From assembly GCA_019751475.1 (NCBI GenBank), contig JAIENH010000419.1:1-10386 (forward strand): a DNA stretch of 10,386 bases. Direction: 5' to 3'. A model generated the notes under the pieces. The model was not told the DNA's origin, did not search any database, and was given only the letters and a program-made list of their open reading frames with translations. The position numbers and the translations under genes were made by a program. This DNA comes from Cyclobacteriaceae bacterium (lineage in GTDB: Bacteria > Bacteroidota > Bacteroidia > Cytophagales > Cyclobacteriaceae). Of the stretch, positions 1 to 7,788 are shown one piece after another (positions within the stretch are counted from its first letter, which is position 1; each line of letters opens with the position of its first letter).

Positions 1-171
1 CTGGTATGCTGGCAAACGGCCGGCTTTACGAAAGCCGGTGGCAAAGAGGGCTATCGCAATTTACAGCTTACGCGAATCGAAGAGTTTGAAATGCTGGAGT
101 GGCACTTTCAAAGGCGCGCTGACTTCAATCCTGAGGATGGTCAGTACAAAGAGTGGGTGTATCATATTTAG
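1..171 (+). CDS. C-terminal fragment of an unidentified protein, possibly WYL-like domain (5' end outside window)
   Basis: An open frame enters from the left edge in frame 1 and stops at TAG 169-171, giving 56 visible residues that begin LVCWQTAGFTKAGG and end with EWVYHI. The pattern of an aromatic/Gly-rich strand (CWQTAGFTKAGG), then YRNLQLTRIEEFEML, then an F-x-RRADFNPEDG tail, resembles the end of WYL-type ligand-sensing domains, where a strand ending in 'R-L-x-R-I' is followed by a short tail. WYL proteins are usually DNA-binding regulators with an N-terminal helix-turn-helix, but that part lies outside the window. The similarity is from memory and weak, so only the existence of a coding 3' end is well supported. 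A strong inverted repeat at 20-38 sits inside this coding region. Confidence 0.55.
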   Translation: MVCWQTAGFTKAGGKEGYRNLQLTRIEEFEMLEWHFQRRADFNPEDGQYKEWVYHI

Positions 172-177
172 AAGAGT

Positions 178-360
178 ATGAATTTTTTGAATATCTTCAT
201 TTGTTGGGCACCATTCAAGGCTTCAATTTATAATATAAAGGTGCACTTGCTCTATGGATCTTTCCTCGATGTTGACTCGGATGCGTTTAAGCTGGGTCTT
301 TTGGTTTGGCTCGGTATGTTTTTTGTTTATTTGAATGACTTAAATCGAAAAACGCACTAG
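178..360 (+). CDS. Doubtful small ORF, 60 aa, one possible membrane helix
   Basis: A 60-codon ATG frame starts 6 nt after the upstream stop and ends 20 nt before the regulator's ATG, so it fits neatly between two same-strand genes. A purine-rich AGAAGAG precedes the ATG. The product has a hydrophobic stretch at about residues 38-54 (KLGLLVWLGMFFVYL) that could span the membrane, and a charged C-terminus. It matches no family I recognise. The only support is its position and spacing; AT-rich intergenic sequence can give such a frame by chance. No clear Bacteroidota promoter (TTTG, about 20 nt, TAnnTTTG) was found for the downstream gene in this 209-nt gap. Confidence 0.2.
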   Translation: MNFLNIFICWAPFKASIYNIKVHLLYGSFLDVDSDAFKLGLLVWLGMFFVYLNDLNRKTH

Positions 361-380
361 CCTTTTACTAAAAGCAATTC

Positions 381-1505
381 ATGAATCTTGATTTACAACT
401 GATAAACCTTCTCATTGGGCTAGGTGCTTTGCAGGGCCTGATCTTCGGGTTGATTTTGTTGTTTAACCGAAAACATCCGGGCGCGGTGTTCTTGAGTATC
501 TTCATGCTCACGCTTGCTTACAATAGTTTTGAAACATTCAACTGGAGTTCTGGCCTAAATCTTTTTGTTACTGATCTGTTCCCGTTCGTTTCAATTTACC
601 TTCTGGGGCCAAGTCTATTTTTGTATTTAAGCTCGCTCCAATATCCTGAAAGGAAAATATCCACTCGGTACATTTTTCTGATCTATGCTTTGCCTATTGG
701 TCAACTTTTTATGCGCATGTTGGCTGTTGTATACCATGTGCTTTGGATGAATGACTACATTCAAACAGAGTTGCACCCAGATTATTTTAATAAGATATAT
801 TTCAGTTACTCCGAGCCGTTGAGTGTATTGGTATTCATCGGTTTTTTTGTTGCCTCGGTTTCATATCATCGAAAGCAAAAGCTAGCGCGCCCCAATCGAC
901 TGCTTTCAAAGGAAAATCAGGAAAAAGTAATTCGTTGGACAAAGTCATTGCTGATTGCCATGGGTATACTGACAATACTCTGGCCGCTTACATTAATCGC
1001 ACCAACTATTTTTGATCTTCCCGAGAATGAAAAATATTATCCCGTAGAATTATTGCTGGTTTCTTTTATTTATTGGATTGCATTTGCCGGCTACTACCAA
1101 TCGCGACAAATTCAATTAAAAACATCGCGGCTTTCTGGAGTTGATGAGATTGAGCCAGAAGCTGAGTTTATCAAGCTAAAAAATTGTATGGAGCAGGATA
1201 AACTATTTCTAGATCCTGAACTGAATTTGAATAAACTAGCCATGCAAAGCGGTATTAGCAGCAAGGTTATTTCAAGTACCCTAAACCAGTACCACAATAG
1301 TACCTTTAATGATTTTGTGAATGGCTACCGAATTGCCGAAGCACAAAGCCGGTTGGTAGACCCAGCTTACCAGCACTTAACTATTTCTGCCATTGCATTG
1401 GAATGCGGGTTTAATTCGAACGCTACTTTTCAGCGGGTGTTCAAATCAAAATTAAACATGACACCCAAGGAATACATCGCCATACAATCAAAAAAAGTAG
1501 TTTAG
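381..1505 (+). CDS. Membrane-tethered AraC-family transcriptional regulator (about 7 TM helices plus HTH)
   Basis: The 374-residue protein has two parts. Residues 1 to about 245 are hydrophobic, with roughly seven predicted membrane helices near 8-28, 34-50, 62-84, 97-120, 145-162, 190-210 and 222-240. Residues about 260-374 form an AraC/XylS-type double helix-turn-helix: the first HTH lies around LNLNKLAMQSGISSKVIS, and the second around LTISAIALECGFNSNATFQR followed by FKSKLNMTPKEY, the classic AraC signature end. Proteins of this design are common in Bacteroidota and are thought to sense a signal in or across the membrane and bind DNA on the cytoplasmic side; the signal here is unknown. 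The gene lies 78 nt upstream of a secreted M1 aminopeptidase on the same strand, making that gene a natural candidate target. The ATG at 381 starts directly at the first hydrophobic helix. A perfect palindrome begins immediately after the stop codon. Confidence 0.9.
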   Translation: MNLDLQLINLLIGLGALQGLIFGLILLFNRKHPGAVFLSIFMLTLAYNSFETFNWSSGLNLFVTDLFPFVSIYLLGPSLFLYLSSLQYPERKISTRYIFLIYALPIGQLFMRMLAVVYHVLWMNDYIQTELHPDYFNKIYFSYSEPLSVLVFIGFFVASVSYHRKQKLARPNRLLSKENQEKVIRWTKSLLIAMGILTILWPLTLIAPTIFDLPENEKYYPVELLLVSFIYWIAFAGYYQSRQIQLKTSRLSGVDEIEPEAEFIKLKNCMEQDKLFLDPELNLNKLAMQSGISSKVISSTLNQYHNSTFNDFVNGYRIAEAQSRLVDPAYQHLTISAIALECGFNSNATFQRVFKSKLNMTPKEYIAIQSKKVV

Positions 1506-1533
1506 TTCTTCTCAAATCGCGATTTGAGAAGAA
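1506..1533. promoter_or_regulatory. Perfect 28-nt palindrome between regulator and M1 peptidase
   Basis: Half-site TTCTTCTCAAATCG (1506-1519) is followed with no spacer by its exact reverse complement (1520-1533). The element abuts the AraC-type gene's TAG and ends 50 nt before the peptidase ATG at 1584. As RNA it can form a 12-bp stem with a CGCG loop. It lacks an adjacent T-run on the plus strand, and on the minus strand the T-run begins only after a gap of several nt, so it is not a canonical intrinsic terminator. It could be an operator for a dimeric regulator, a transcript-end or processing hairpin, or a 5'-UTR structure of the peptidase mRNA. The palindrome itself is certain; its role is inference. 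Confidence 0.6.
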
Positions 1534-1583
1534 TTCTGCGTCTAAAAGCCAGTTCTTTCGGCTTATTTATTAAGAAATCGAGT

Positions 1584-4478
1584 ATGCGTAATTTCAAAAT
1601 CTGGTGTGTATTTGTTGCGATAGCCCTATCGGCTAGCGTGCCGGCCGTTGCACAATCATTCATTTTCATTTCTGGCAAAGTTGTGGAGCAGCAATCGAAA
1701 AAGCCCGTTCCATACGCTAACATCTATCTGAAAACGCATGGAATAGGTACTGCTTCTAATACCGAGGGTGAGTTTATTTTTAAGATACCAACCATATGGG
1801 CAAATGACACACTGATGGTTTCAAGCATTGGTTACAACACAGCCAAATCGATGATTTGGACTGATAAGTCGTCTAAAGAGATCTCGCTGGAGCAATCGAT
1901 AATCCAACTAAAAGAGATTACTGTTATTGGCGAACCAGCTTTGGCTTTTGTTAATCGCGCCATAAAAAAAATTCCTCAAAATTATGACACCACGAATTTT
2001 CACATGAACGCTTACTACAAAGAAAACGCATGGCTTGGTGATTTTGAAATGGTGAACAGCGAAGCCGTGCTGGATATTTATAAAACGTGGAAGCCAAACA
2101 CAAGAAAGAAGTTCAACGACCAACTGCGCATTCTGAAAGGGCGCAAAAAGCAAATCAAATTTCCTGACGACATGCTTTATCATTCGCTCAGTCTTTCTAA
2201 CGGAGCCAGGGGTAATTTGGGCAATGATTTTGTAAAAGGCATTACCGATGACTATCACCCGTTTAATCAGCGCAATTTCAAGTATTATCAGTTTGAGTTT
2301 GGCGACATTGTTCAAGATGGAAGTAAACTAACGCAAATAGTAAGTATGCGGCCTAAAAAGAAGTCCCGCAAAGGCCTATTTAACATGAAGTTATTCATCG
2401 ATCAAGAATCGATGGCGTTTGAACGGATAGAGGCTGACCTTACCAAAGAAGGAGTCGACAAGGTTGAGCGTTCAGACAAGGGAGTGGGCTACTCATTAGC
2501 TTCGCTCTACATCGGCTTCAATACCAACTATGATAAATTCTCCGCTGATGCGACCTATAAAATGTATCATGGTAAATGGTACCTCAACTCCGTCAATCGT
2601 CATTTTGAGCTTTTAGTGAATAGCCGAAAGCGAAAAATAAAAGAGCGAAAATGGTTTGTAGATGGCACTTTGCAAATTACCGACATCGAAACGCTAAACA
2701 GAAACCAAATCGCACAGGGAAATATCGGCAATAATCAAGCTGCTATTAGTACTATTATTGGCAATGATTATGACGAATCTTTTTGGGAAAATTTCAATGT
2801 GATAAAGCTGGTTGTACCCGATTCGCTAAAGAAAACTATTCCTGCACCTGAAAAAATAAATCCGAAGCAGCTTGATCCGAAGCAGGGAAGTTCAAATCAG
2901 AAGACCAATCACCAAAAAGGATTTACACGCGCAGATACCTTGCGTGGAAAGCTTTCTCCACGAAGAACGTGCTACGATGTGCTTTTCTATCACTTAGATG
3001 TTGCCGTCAATATGAACGACAAGGCAATAAAAGGATCGAACTTAATTCGATTCAGAGTGGCAAAGCCTTTTCGCACCATGCAAGTTGATTTGTTTGCCAA
3101 TATGAAAGTCGAGAGAATATTGTATAAGAATAAACCACTCAACTTCAAGCGTGAGTTTGATGCTGTCTATGTTGATTTTCCAGAGCCGTTGAAAGCAGAC
3201 GCCAATGAAGAAATCAGAATCTACTATGAAGGAGTTCCTAAAACACCCGATTGGTCTATTCCGATGAATGGCGGATTGTTGTGGGATAAAGATGAAGAAG
3301 GCAACGCGTGGGCGCAAATGGTTTGCCAAGGCTCCGGTGCCAGTTTGTGGTGGCCGAATAAAGATCATTTGTCTGACGAACCCGATAGCATGAAGATTTG
3401 GATTACTGTTCCAAAAGATTTTACTGAAATATCGAATGGGAGACTGAAAAAGAAAACTCCGAAGCCTGAGAATCAAACACGTTACGAATGGGAAGTAACC
3501 TATCCCATCAACAACTACAACGTTACATTTAGTATTGGCAAGTATGCTCACTATCAGGATAAGCTCATTGCAAATGATACACTTACTCTCGATTACTATG
3601 TGATGCCCTACAATGTAGAAAGAGCTAAACAACTCTTTGCTGATGTAAAGCCGATGCTCACGTCTTTTGAGAAGTATTTTGGCAAGTATTCTTTTAGTCG
3701 TGATGGGTTTACGCTGGTGGAAAGCCTTTATCCGATGGAGCATCAAAGTGGTGTGTGTATTGGTAAAATAACAGACGAAAGTGTTAGAGGGAATAACCCG
3801 CTTATGTGGCACGAGTCGGCACACGAGTGGTGGGGCAATGCGGTGAGTTGCACCGACCTTGCCGATATGTGGATACATGAGGCCTTCGCTACGTATGCAG
3901 AAGCACTAGTGGTGGAAGATAAATATGGCAAAGAGATAGCGCAGCAATTCTTAACTGATTCTAAATCAAGGATCCTAAATCAAGACCCGATCGTGGGCGC
4001 GTACGATGTAAATGATATTTTTTACGATATCGAAGATATGTATAGTAAAGGCAGTTTAGTGCTACATACATTCCGGAATGTACTCAACAATGATGCTCGT
4101 TGGTTTTCCTTGCTGCAAGCAATACAAAATCAATTTCGCTATCAAACAATTTCGACAAAGGAATTGGTCGCGTTTATTAACAAAGAGACAAACGAAGACT
4201 ACACCTATTTTTTCGACCAGTATTTATTCAGCAAAAGCTTGCCAAAATTAGAGATAAAACAAAAACAGGCAGGTGCCGATCTGGTTATTGATTACCGCTG
4301 GCAATCTGATGTGAAGGATTTTAGGATGCCAATTAAAGTGACAACGGCAATTGACCATTTTGATTTTATTTTTCCAACAACAGCTTGGAAATCGACAACA
4401 ATTAAGAATATGCCTGGAGATCAATTTGACGTTGACGAGAATGGCTTTTTGATTACGCTCGATGACAGTGAAGATTAA
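1584..4478 (+). CDS. Secreted M1-family zinc aminopeptidase with N-terminal carboxypeptidase-regulatory-like domain
   Basis: Exported metallopeptidase, 964 aa from the ATG at 1584. That start gives a typical signal peptide (MRNFKIWCVFVAIALSAS, likely cleaved after AVA at 21-23). A TTG 60 nt upstream would bury the signal and lies inside the palindrome. Residues about 30-105 match a carboxypeptidase-regulatory-like beta-sandwich (GKV...PVPYANIYLK...GIGTASNTEGEF...SSIGY). Residues about 110-410 are the region that often follows such domains in Bacteroidota proteins, function unknown. A polar Pro/Lys/Gln-rich linker (about 412-447) leads to the M1 module: N-terminal beta domain from about 452, exopeptidase motif MEHQS (718-722, E719, in place of GAMEN), zinc motif HESAH (H743, E744, H747) with third ligand E766 exactly 18 residues after H747, and the likely catalytic Y820 in YSKGSLVLH. 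All M1 key residues are present, so it should be active on N-termini of peptides in the periplasm or at the outer surface. Substrate unknown. Confidence 0.92.
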   Translation: MRNFKIWCVFVAIALSASVPAVAQSFIFISGKVVEQQSKKPVPYANIYLKTHGIGTASNTEGEFIFKIPTIWANDTLMVSSIGYNTAKSMIWTDKSSKEISLEQSIIQLKEITVIGEPALAFVNRAIKKIPQNYDTTNFHMNAYYKENAWLGDFEMVNSEAVLDIYKTWKPNTRKKFNDQLRILKGRKKQIKFPDDMLYHSLSLSNGARGNLGNDFVKGITDDYHPFNQRNFKYYQFEFGDIVQDGSKLTQIVSMRPKKKSRKGLFNMKLFIDQESMAFERIEADLTKEGVDKVERSDKGVGYSLASLYIGFNTNYDKFSADATYKMYHGKWYLNSVNRHFELLVNSRKRKIKERKWFVDGTLQITDIETLNRNQIAQGNIGNNQAAISTIIGNDYDESFWENFNVIKLVVPDSLKKTIPAPEKINPKQLDPKQGSSNQKTNHQKGFTRADTLRGKLSPRRTCYDVLFYHLDVAVNMNDKAIKGSNLIRFRVAKPFRTMQVDLFANMKVERILYKNKPLNFKREFDAVYVDFPEPLKADANEEIRIYYEGVPKTPDWSIPMNGGLLWDKDEEGNAWAQMVCQGSGASLWWPNKDHLSDEPDSMKIWITVPKDFTEISNGRLKKKTPKPENQTRYEWEVTYPINNYNVTFSIGKYAHYQDKLIANDTLTLDYYVMPYNVERAKQLFADVKPMLTSFEKYFGKYSFSRDGFTLVESLYPMEHQSGVCIGKITDESVRGNNPLMWHESAHEWWGNAVSCTDLADMWIHEAFATYAEALVVEDKYGKEIAQQFLTDSKSRILNQDPIVGAYDVNDIFYDIEDMYSKGSLVLHTFRNVLNNDARWFSLLQAIQNQFRYQTISTKELVAFINKETNEDYTYFFDQYLFSKSLPKLEIKQKQAGADLVIDYRWQSDVKDFRMPIKVTTAIDHFDFIFPTTAWKSTTIKNMPGDQFDVDENGFLITLDDSED

Positions 4479-4497
4479 ACTTAAATTGACTGAACAG

Positions 4498-4523
4498 AGA
4501 GTACCTATTCACTCTAACTTTTT
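4498..4523 (+). terminator. Weak candidate terminator after the M1 peptidase gene
   Basis: AGAGT (4498-4502) pairs with ACTCT (4511-4515) across an 8-nt loop, followed after AA and C by T5 (4519-4523), 20 nt past the peptidase stop. The stem is only 5 bp with 2 GC pairs, so this is marginal. The rest of the convergent gap (4479-4651) is AT-rich. It also contains an imperfect TTAGG/CCTAA inverted repeat near 4628-4645 with no T-run beside it. Confidence 0.25.
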
Positions 4524-4651
4524 AGTTGCCACTTTGATGGGTAGATAGCGTTCTTAAAAAGCCTTATCCTAAACAAAGACAAAAAACAATAAAGTGTTAT
4601 TCTACGATTCCAAAACTTTCTCTTTCTTAGGGTTCAATTCCTAAACGTACC

Positions 4652-5824
4652 TCACTTCAGTTTCGGCAAGTATTTCTTTAAAAAAATTTCAAGGCTCACT
4701 CTCCTAACACCTTCTTTGGATAAGAAATCGCTCTCTAAAGGAGTAATGATGAAATTGTTTTTAGATTTTAAATCGGCAATCGAATGATAAAAACCTTTGC
4801 TGACGGCAGATGACTTTCCGTATTTTATCTCAATAGCAGCTTTTACATCATCCCCCTTTGCCAATACCAAGTCACATTCAGCTCCTGCATGTGTTCGATA
4901 ATAAAAAGCATCCAATCGGTTTTCTTTCGCATACCTAATTTGATTGATTACGTATCCTTCCCACGAAGCACCAAGGTTGGGATGGTTCAGCAAGTCTTTT
5001 TCAGTTTGAATGTTTAGCAAGAAATGTAAAATACCAGTATCGTTGAGATATACTTTAGGCATTTTCACCAACCGCTTGCCCAAATTGATGAAGAATGGAG
5101 GAAGCCGATTGATGATAAATGCTGCTTCCAAAAAATCAAGGTAACGTTTAAGAGTGGTGCCCGTAATGTCCAGCGAATTACCGAGACTTTCGGCATTAAG
5201 TATGTTGCCGTGTGTATGTGCCAGCATTTGCCATAATTTTCTCATGGTTACTGATGAAAATTTCACATCAAACAAAAGGGGTAAATCTCTTTCAATATAA
5301 GTGGTGATAAATGACTCCATCCAGTCAATTCTCACGGTAGTCGATTTCATGGTAAGGGGTAGAGGAAATCCACCACGAAGCCAATGCGTTTTTAAATTGA
5401 TGCCAGATGGCAATTCGTGTAGCCCAATCGGATTCAATTGACAATACATCACACGGCCAGCAAGGCTTTCGGAAGCGCCTTTCATTAATTCTGGAGAAGC
5501 AGAACCAGTTAAAACAAAACGAGCTGCCTTTCTATCCTCATCGATTAAAGACCTTAACAATGGAAACACGGAAGGCAAGCGCTGCACCTCGTCAATGATG
5601 ATGCAATGTTTAGCATAAGAAGAAAGATATTCTTCTGGCTCGCGGGTGATTAAAGCTAAGGAACTAGGCCGCTCTAAATCAATGTATAGCACAGGTTTTT
5701 TTAGGCGATTGCTTAGTTCTTTGGCTAGAGTAGTTTTGCCCACTTGCCTTGCTCCAATGATTGCCACGCATGGAAACGACTTCAAAGCTCGGATGAGAAT
5801 TGGTAAAACGGCTCTTTCTATCAT
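4652..5824 (-). CDS. AAA-type ATPase with C-terminal DUF4143 domain
   Basis: The 390-residue cytoplasmic protein is of normal length for the family. The N-terminal ATPase carries Walker A GARQVGKT (24-31), Walker B CIIIDE (74-79), a sensor-like LTGSAS (105-110) and LAGR (121-124). A winged-helix-like section (about 205-240, NSLDITGTTLKRYLDFLEAA) follows. The DUF4143 C-terminus includes ECD (316-318) and EIK (332-334), a spacing that recalls the acidic/lysine core of PD-(D/E)XK nucleases. These ATPases are widespread and often patchily distributed in bacteria and archaea; their cellular role is not established. The gene is 73 nt downstream of an ABC exporter on the same strand and may be co-transcribed, but a promoter-like match lies in the gap. 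It converges with the M1 peptidase gene. The ATG at 5822-5824 starts directly before the conserved N-terminal helix of the family. Confidence 0.9.
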   Translation of the reverse strand: MIERAVLPILIRALKSFPCVAIIGARQVGKTTLAKELSNRLKKPVLYIDLERPSSLALITREPEEYLSSYAKHCIIIDEVQRLPSVFPLLRSLIDEDRKAARFVLTGSASPELMKGASESLAGRVMYCQLNPIGLHELPSGINLKTHWLRGGFPLPLTMKSTTVRIDWMESFITTYIERDLPLLFDVKFSSVTMRKLWQMLAHTHGNILNAESLGNSLDITGTTLKRYLDFLEAAFIINRLPPFFINLGKRLVKMPKVYLNDTGILHFLLNIQTEKDLLNHPNLGASWEGYVINQIRYAKENRLDAFYYRTHAGAECDLVLAKGDDVKAAIEIKYGKSSAVSKGFYHSIADLKSKNNFIITPLESDFLSKEGVRRVSLEIFLKKYLPKLK

Positions 5825-5827
5825 TTC

Positions 5828-5859
5828 GAAAGATAAACCTCTTCATTGAAATTATCAAA
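5828..5859 (-). promoter_or_regulatory. Possible Bacteroidota-type promoter for the DUF4143 ATPase gene
   Basis: On the minus strand, TTTG (5859-5856) is followed after 20 nt by TATCTTTC (5835-5828). This is one base off the known Bacteroidota -7 consensus TAnnTTTG, with its -33 TTTG at the expected distance. Only 3 nt separate the -7 box from the ATPase ATG (5824-5822), so transcription would start at or next to the start codon, giving a leaderless or nearly leaderless mRNA. In AT-rich DNA such matches occur by chance, so this is a suggestion only. Confidence 0.3.
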
Positions 5860-5897
5860 TTCCATTTGAATTTTTCAAGGATTACAAAAAGCATAAG

Positions 5898-7676
5898 TTA
5901 GATGCTAATGGCAGCTTTCTCCTGCTGGTGCCGCCACAATTCTTGAAAAATAGCACCAGATGATTTCAGTTCTTCAAACGTTCCTTCCTCAACTACGCGT
6001 CCGTCTTTTAGCACGTACACGTAGTCGAAGTAGCTCAACAAATACAAGCGGTGGAGCGTGGAGACAACGGCCTTACCTTCACACTCTTTGAAAAGCTTTT
6101 CATAAATCTGGATTTCTGTCTTGGGGTCTACGCTGCTCGTTGGCTCGTCCAATAAAATGATGTCGCAACTCTTGGCTGCTAAAATTCCGCGCGCTAGTGC
6201 CAGCCGTTGCTTTTGCCCACCCGAAAGATTCACGCCCTTTTCTTGAATGTTCGATTGCAGTCCTTTGGGTAGTTGATGCACCACATCGGTGAAGTGTGCC
6301 GTTTCACAAACTTCCATTATCTCTTTTTCGGCAAAGGGCAACCCGAGCGTAATGTTATGCTCAATGGTGTTTTCAAAAATTTCAGGCTCTTGTGGAAACA
6401 ACGTGACAACACTATAGAGAGAATCAAGACTCGCTTGCTTGTTGTTATCAATCTTCACCTCCACACCGCCTTCAGGTTGGTAAAGTCCCCGCAGCAAGGC
6501 CATGAGCGTACTCTTGCCACTGCCGCTTTCGCCAATTAGCGCTACGCGCTTTCCTTTTTCAATGGTAAGTGAAATGTTGTGAAGGCTTTGCGCTTTTTCT
6601 TCGGATGAGTATTTTTCCTTGTGTGAAAAATTAATGTTGTGTAGAGAAATTTTCTTCCAGTCTGTGGGTAAATCATTGATTCCATCGGGCAAGTGATGTT
6701 GTTGATAGGCTTCGGAAATGAAGCGGGCCGTTTGCACATTGGTATTGTATTGCACAATCTGTGTGTATTGCCAGGCCACATCGTGAAATACGCTGGTAAA
6801 CTGATTCACAAAACCAATCAACGTCACCAATCCACCGAGCATAAATACTTGTCCGGGCAACGTGTTTTGATAAACATACCCTGCGATGTTTACACAATAA
6901 ATCACCACCACCAGCATATCGGCCACAAACCACTTCCATTCGTTGATTTTTACCGAGCGCATGAAAGGTGAAAACACGTCTTTCACTTTTTCCAGCAGGC
7001 TGTTCTCCATGCGCTTTTCCAACCGCAGCGTAATCACGGTGATGATGTTTGACAAACTATCGAATAGCGTACTTGATACTACGTGCTCTTTTTCGTTGGT
7101 ATCGTCCACCGATTGAATAAAGGGTTTATCAAATTTAAAAATCACCCACACCGTAATTGCGCCCAGCACAATACCAATGCCACCAAACAAAGGCGAGAAT
7201 ACAATCATGGCCACAAACGAAGAAACAAACTTGGCGAGCGCATAAAAGTACATGAAGCCATTTTGAAAAAAATCTTTAAGGGCTTCGTAGGCTTTGCGGA
7301 TGCGGTTGATGGTAGCACCGCTGTGGTTGTCTTGCTGCCACTTCACCGGCAGGTGCAAGGTTTGATGATACAGTTCTTGCAAATAGTTCCGACTCAGATT
7401 AAAGGCCAACTTTCGCTCCAGTATCCGCGCAGGCCCGTGCAGTCCCCACTCCACCAGCTTCATTAGAAAATAGAGCCCTACATACATGAGCGCATAACGT
7501 AAATGCTGGGCATCGCCTTTTTGCAAGGCATTAATAAACCAGCCATACAACAAGGGATATAACGCAAACAGGCTACTTGATAAAATGAAAAGCAAGTAAA
7601 CAAGTATGTACTGCTTTTTTTCTTGCTTGGCATACCGCCAAGCGGTTTTCATTAAGGAGATGTAGGGGTTGGACAT
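5898..7676 (-). CDS. ABC transporter half-exporter, fused membrane and ATP-binding domains
   Basis: The 592-residue type I ABC exporter half-transporter is expected to act as a homodimer in the inner membrane, pumping a lipid, peptide or drug-like substrate out of the cytoplasm; the substrate cannot be read from sequence. The membrane domain (about 1-320) has six likely helices near 23-45, 60-78, 138-160, 163-183, 248-270 and 275-295. The nucleotide-binding domain follows: Walker A GESGSGKST (382-390), Q-loop Q429 in FPQEPEIFENTI, signature LSGGQ (484-488), Walker B IILLDE (506-511) with catalytic E511, D-loop SSVD, and H-loop H542 in STLHRL. All are intact, so it should be an active ATPase. 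Start: ATG 7676-7674, giving a short N-terminal amphipathic lead-in to the first helix. It diverges from the FGE-fold gene across 112 nt; the best -7-like match for this gene, TAATTTTA (7700-7693), has no matching -33 box. The DUF4143 ATPase gene follows on the same strand. Confidence 0.94.
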   Translation of the reverse strand: MSNPYISLMKTAWRYAKQEKKQYILVYLLFILSSSLFALYPLLYGWFINALQKGDAQHLRYALMYVGLYFLMKLVEWGLHGPARILERKLAFNLSRNYLQELYHQTLHLPVKWQQDNHSGATINRIRKAYEALKDFFQNGFMYFYALAKFVSSFVAMIVFSPLFGGIGIVLGAITVWVIFKFDKPFIQSVDDTNEKEHVVSSTLFDSLSNIITVITLRLEKRMENSLLEKVKDVFSPFMRSVKINEWKWFVADMLVVVIYCVNIAGYVYQNTLPGQVFMLGGLVTLIGFVNQFTSVFHDVAWQYTQIVQYNTNVQTARFISEAYQQHHLPDGINDLPTDWKKISLHNINFSHKEKYSSEEKAQSLHNISLTIEKGKRVALIGESGSGKSTLMALLRGLYQPEGGVEVKIDNNKQASLDSLYSVVTLFPQEPEIFENTIEHNITLGLPFAEKEIMEVCETAHFTDVVHQLPKGLQSNIQEKGVNLSGGQKQRLALARGILAAKSCDIILLDEPTSSVDPKTEIQIYEKLFKECEGKAVVSTLHRLYLLSYFDYVYVLKDGRVVEEGTFEELKSSGAIFQELWRHQQEKAAISI

Positions 7677-7788
7677 GGAAGGACGATCTGCATAAAATTA
7701 ATTCTTTCTCTACGCCAGCCATGAAATAATTACCCAATTCCTTTGAACGTCTTCAGGTTTCAGGTGTACTGATGTGAAATATGAACCT

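Noticed and set aside
20..38. Strong inverted repeat (8-bp arms CCGGCTTT/AAAGCCGG, 3-nt loop) that looks like a terminator stem
   Set aside because: It lies within the open frame of the left-edge gene, 131 nt before its stop, and has no T-run after it. It probably reflects codon choice, though the hairpin itself is real.
1524..1583. Twenty-codon N-terminal extension of the M1 peptidase from a TTG start
   Set aside because: It would put a basic stretch before the signal peptide and start inside the palindrome. The ATG at 1584 gives a standard signal peptide.
3042..3878. Long minus-strand open frame (278 codons) opposite the M1 peptidase
   Set aside because: It lies entirely antisense to a well-supported gene, shows no recognisable domain, and overlaps the conserved zinc-binding region. 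It is a shadow of the plus-strand coding bias.
7083..7466. Plus-strand open frame of 127 codons inside the ABC exporter gene
   Set aside because: It is antisense to the conserved membrane domain, with a composition rich in His/Arg/Gln typical of shadow frames and no recognisable motif.
7677..7788. Shared divergent promoter between the ABC exporter and the FGE-fold gene
   Set aside because: The region must hold promoters for both genes, but I found only one-mismatch -7 boxes (7693-7700 minus, 7738-7745 plus) without matching -33 boxes, so no site is called.
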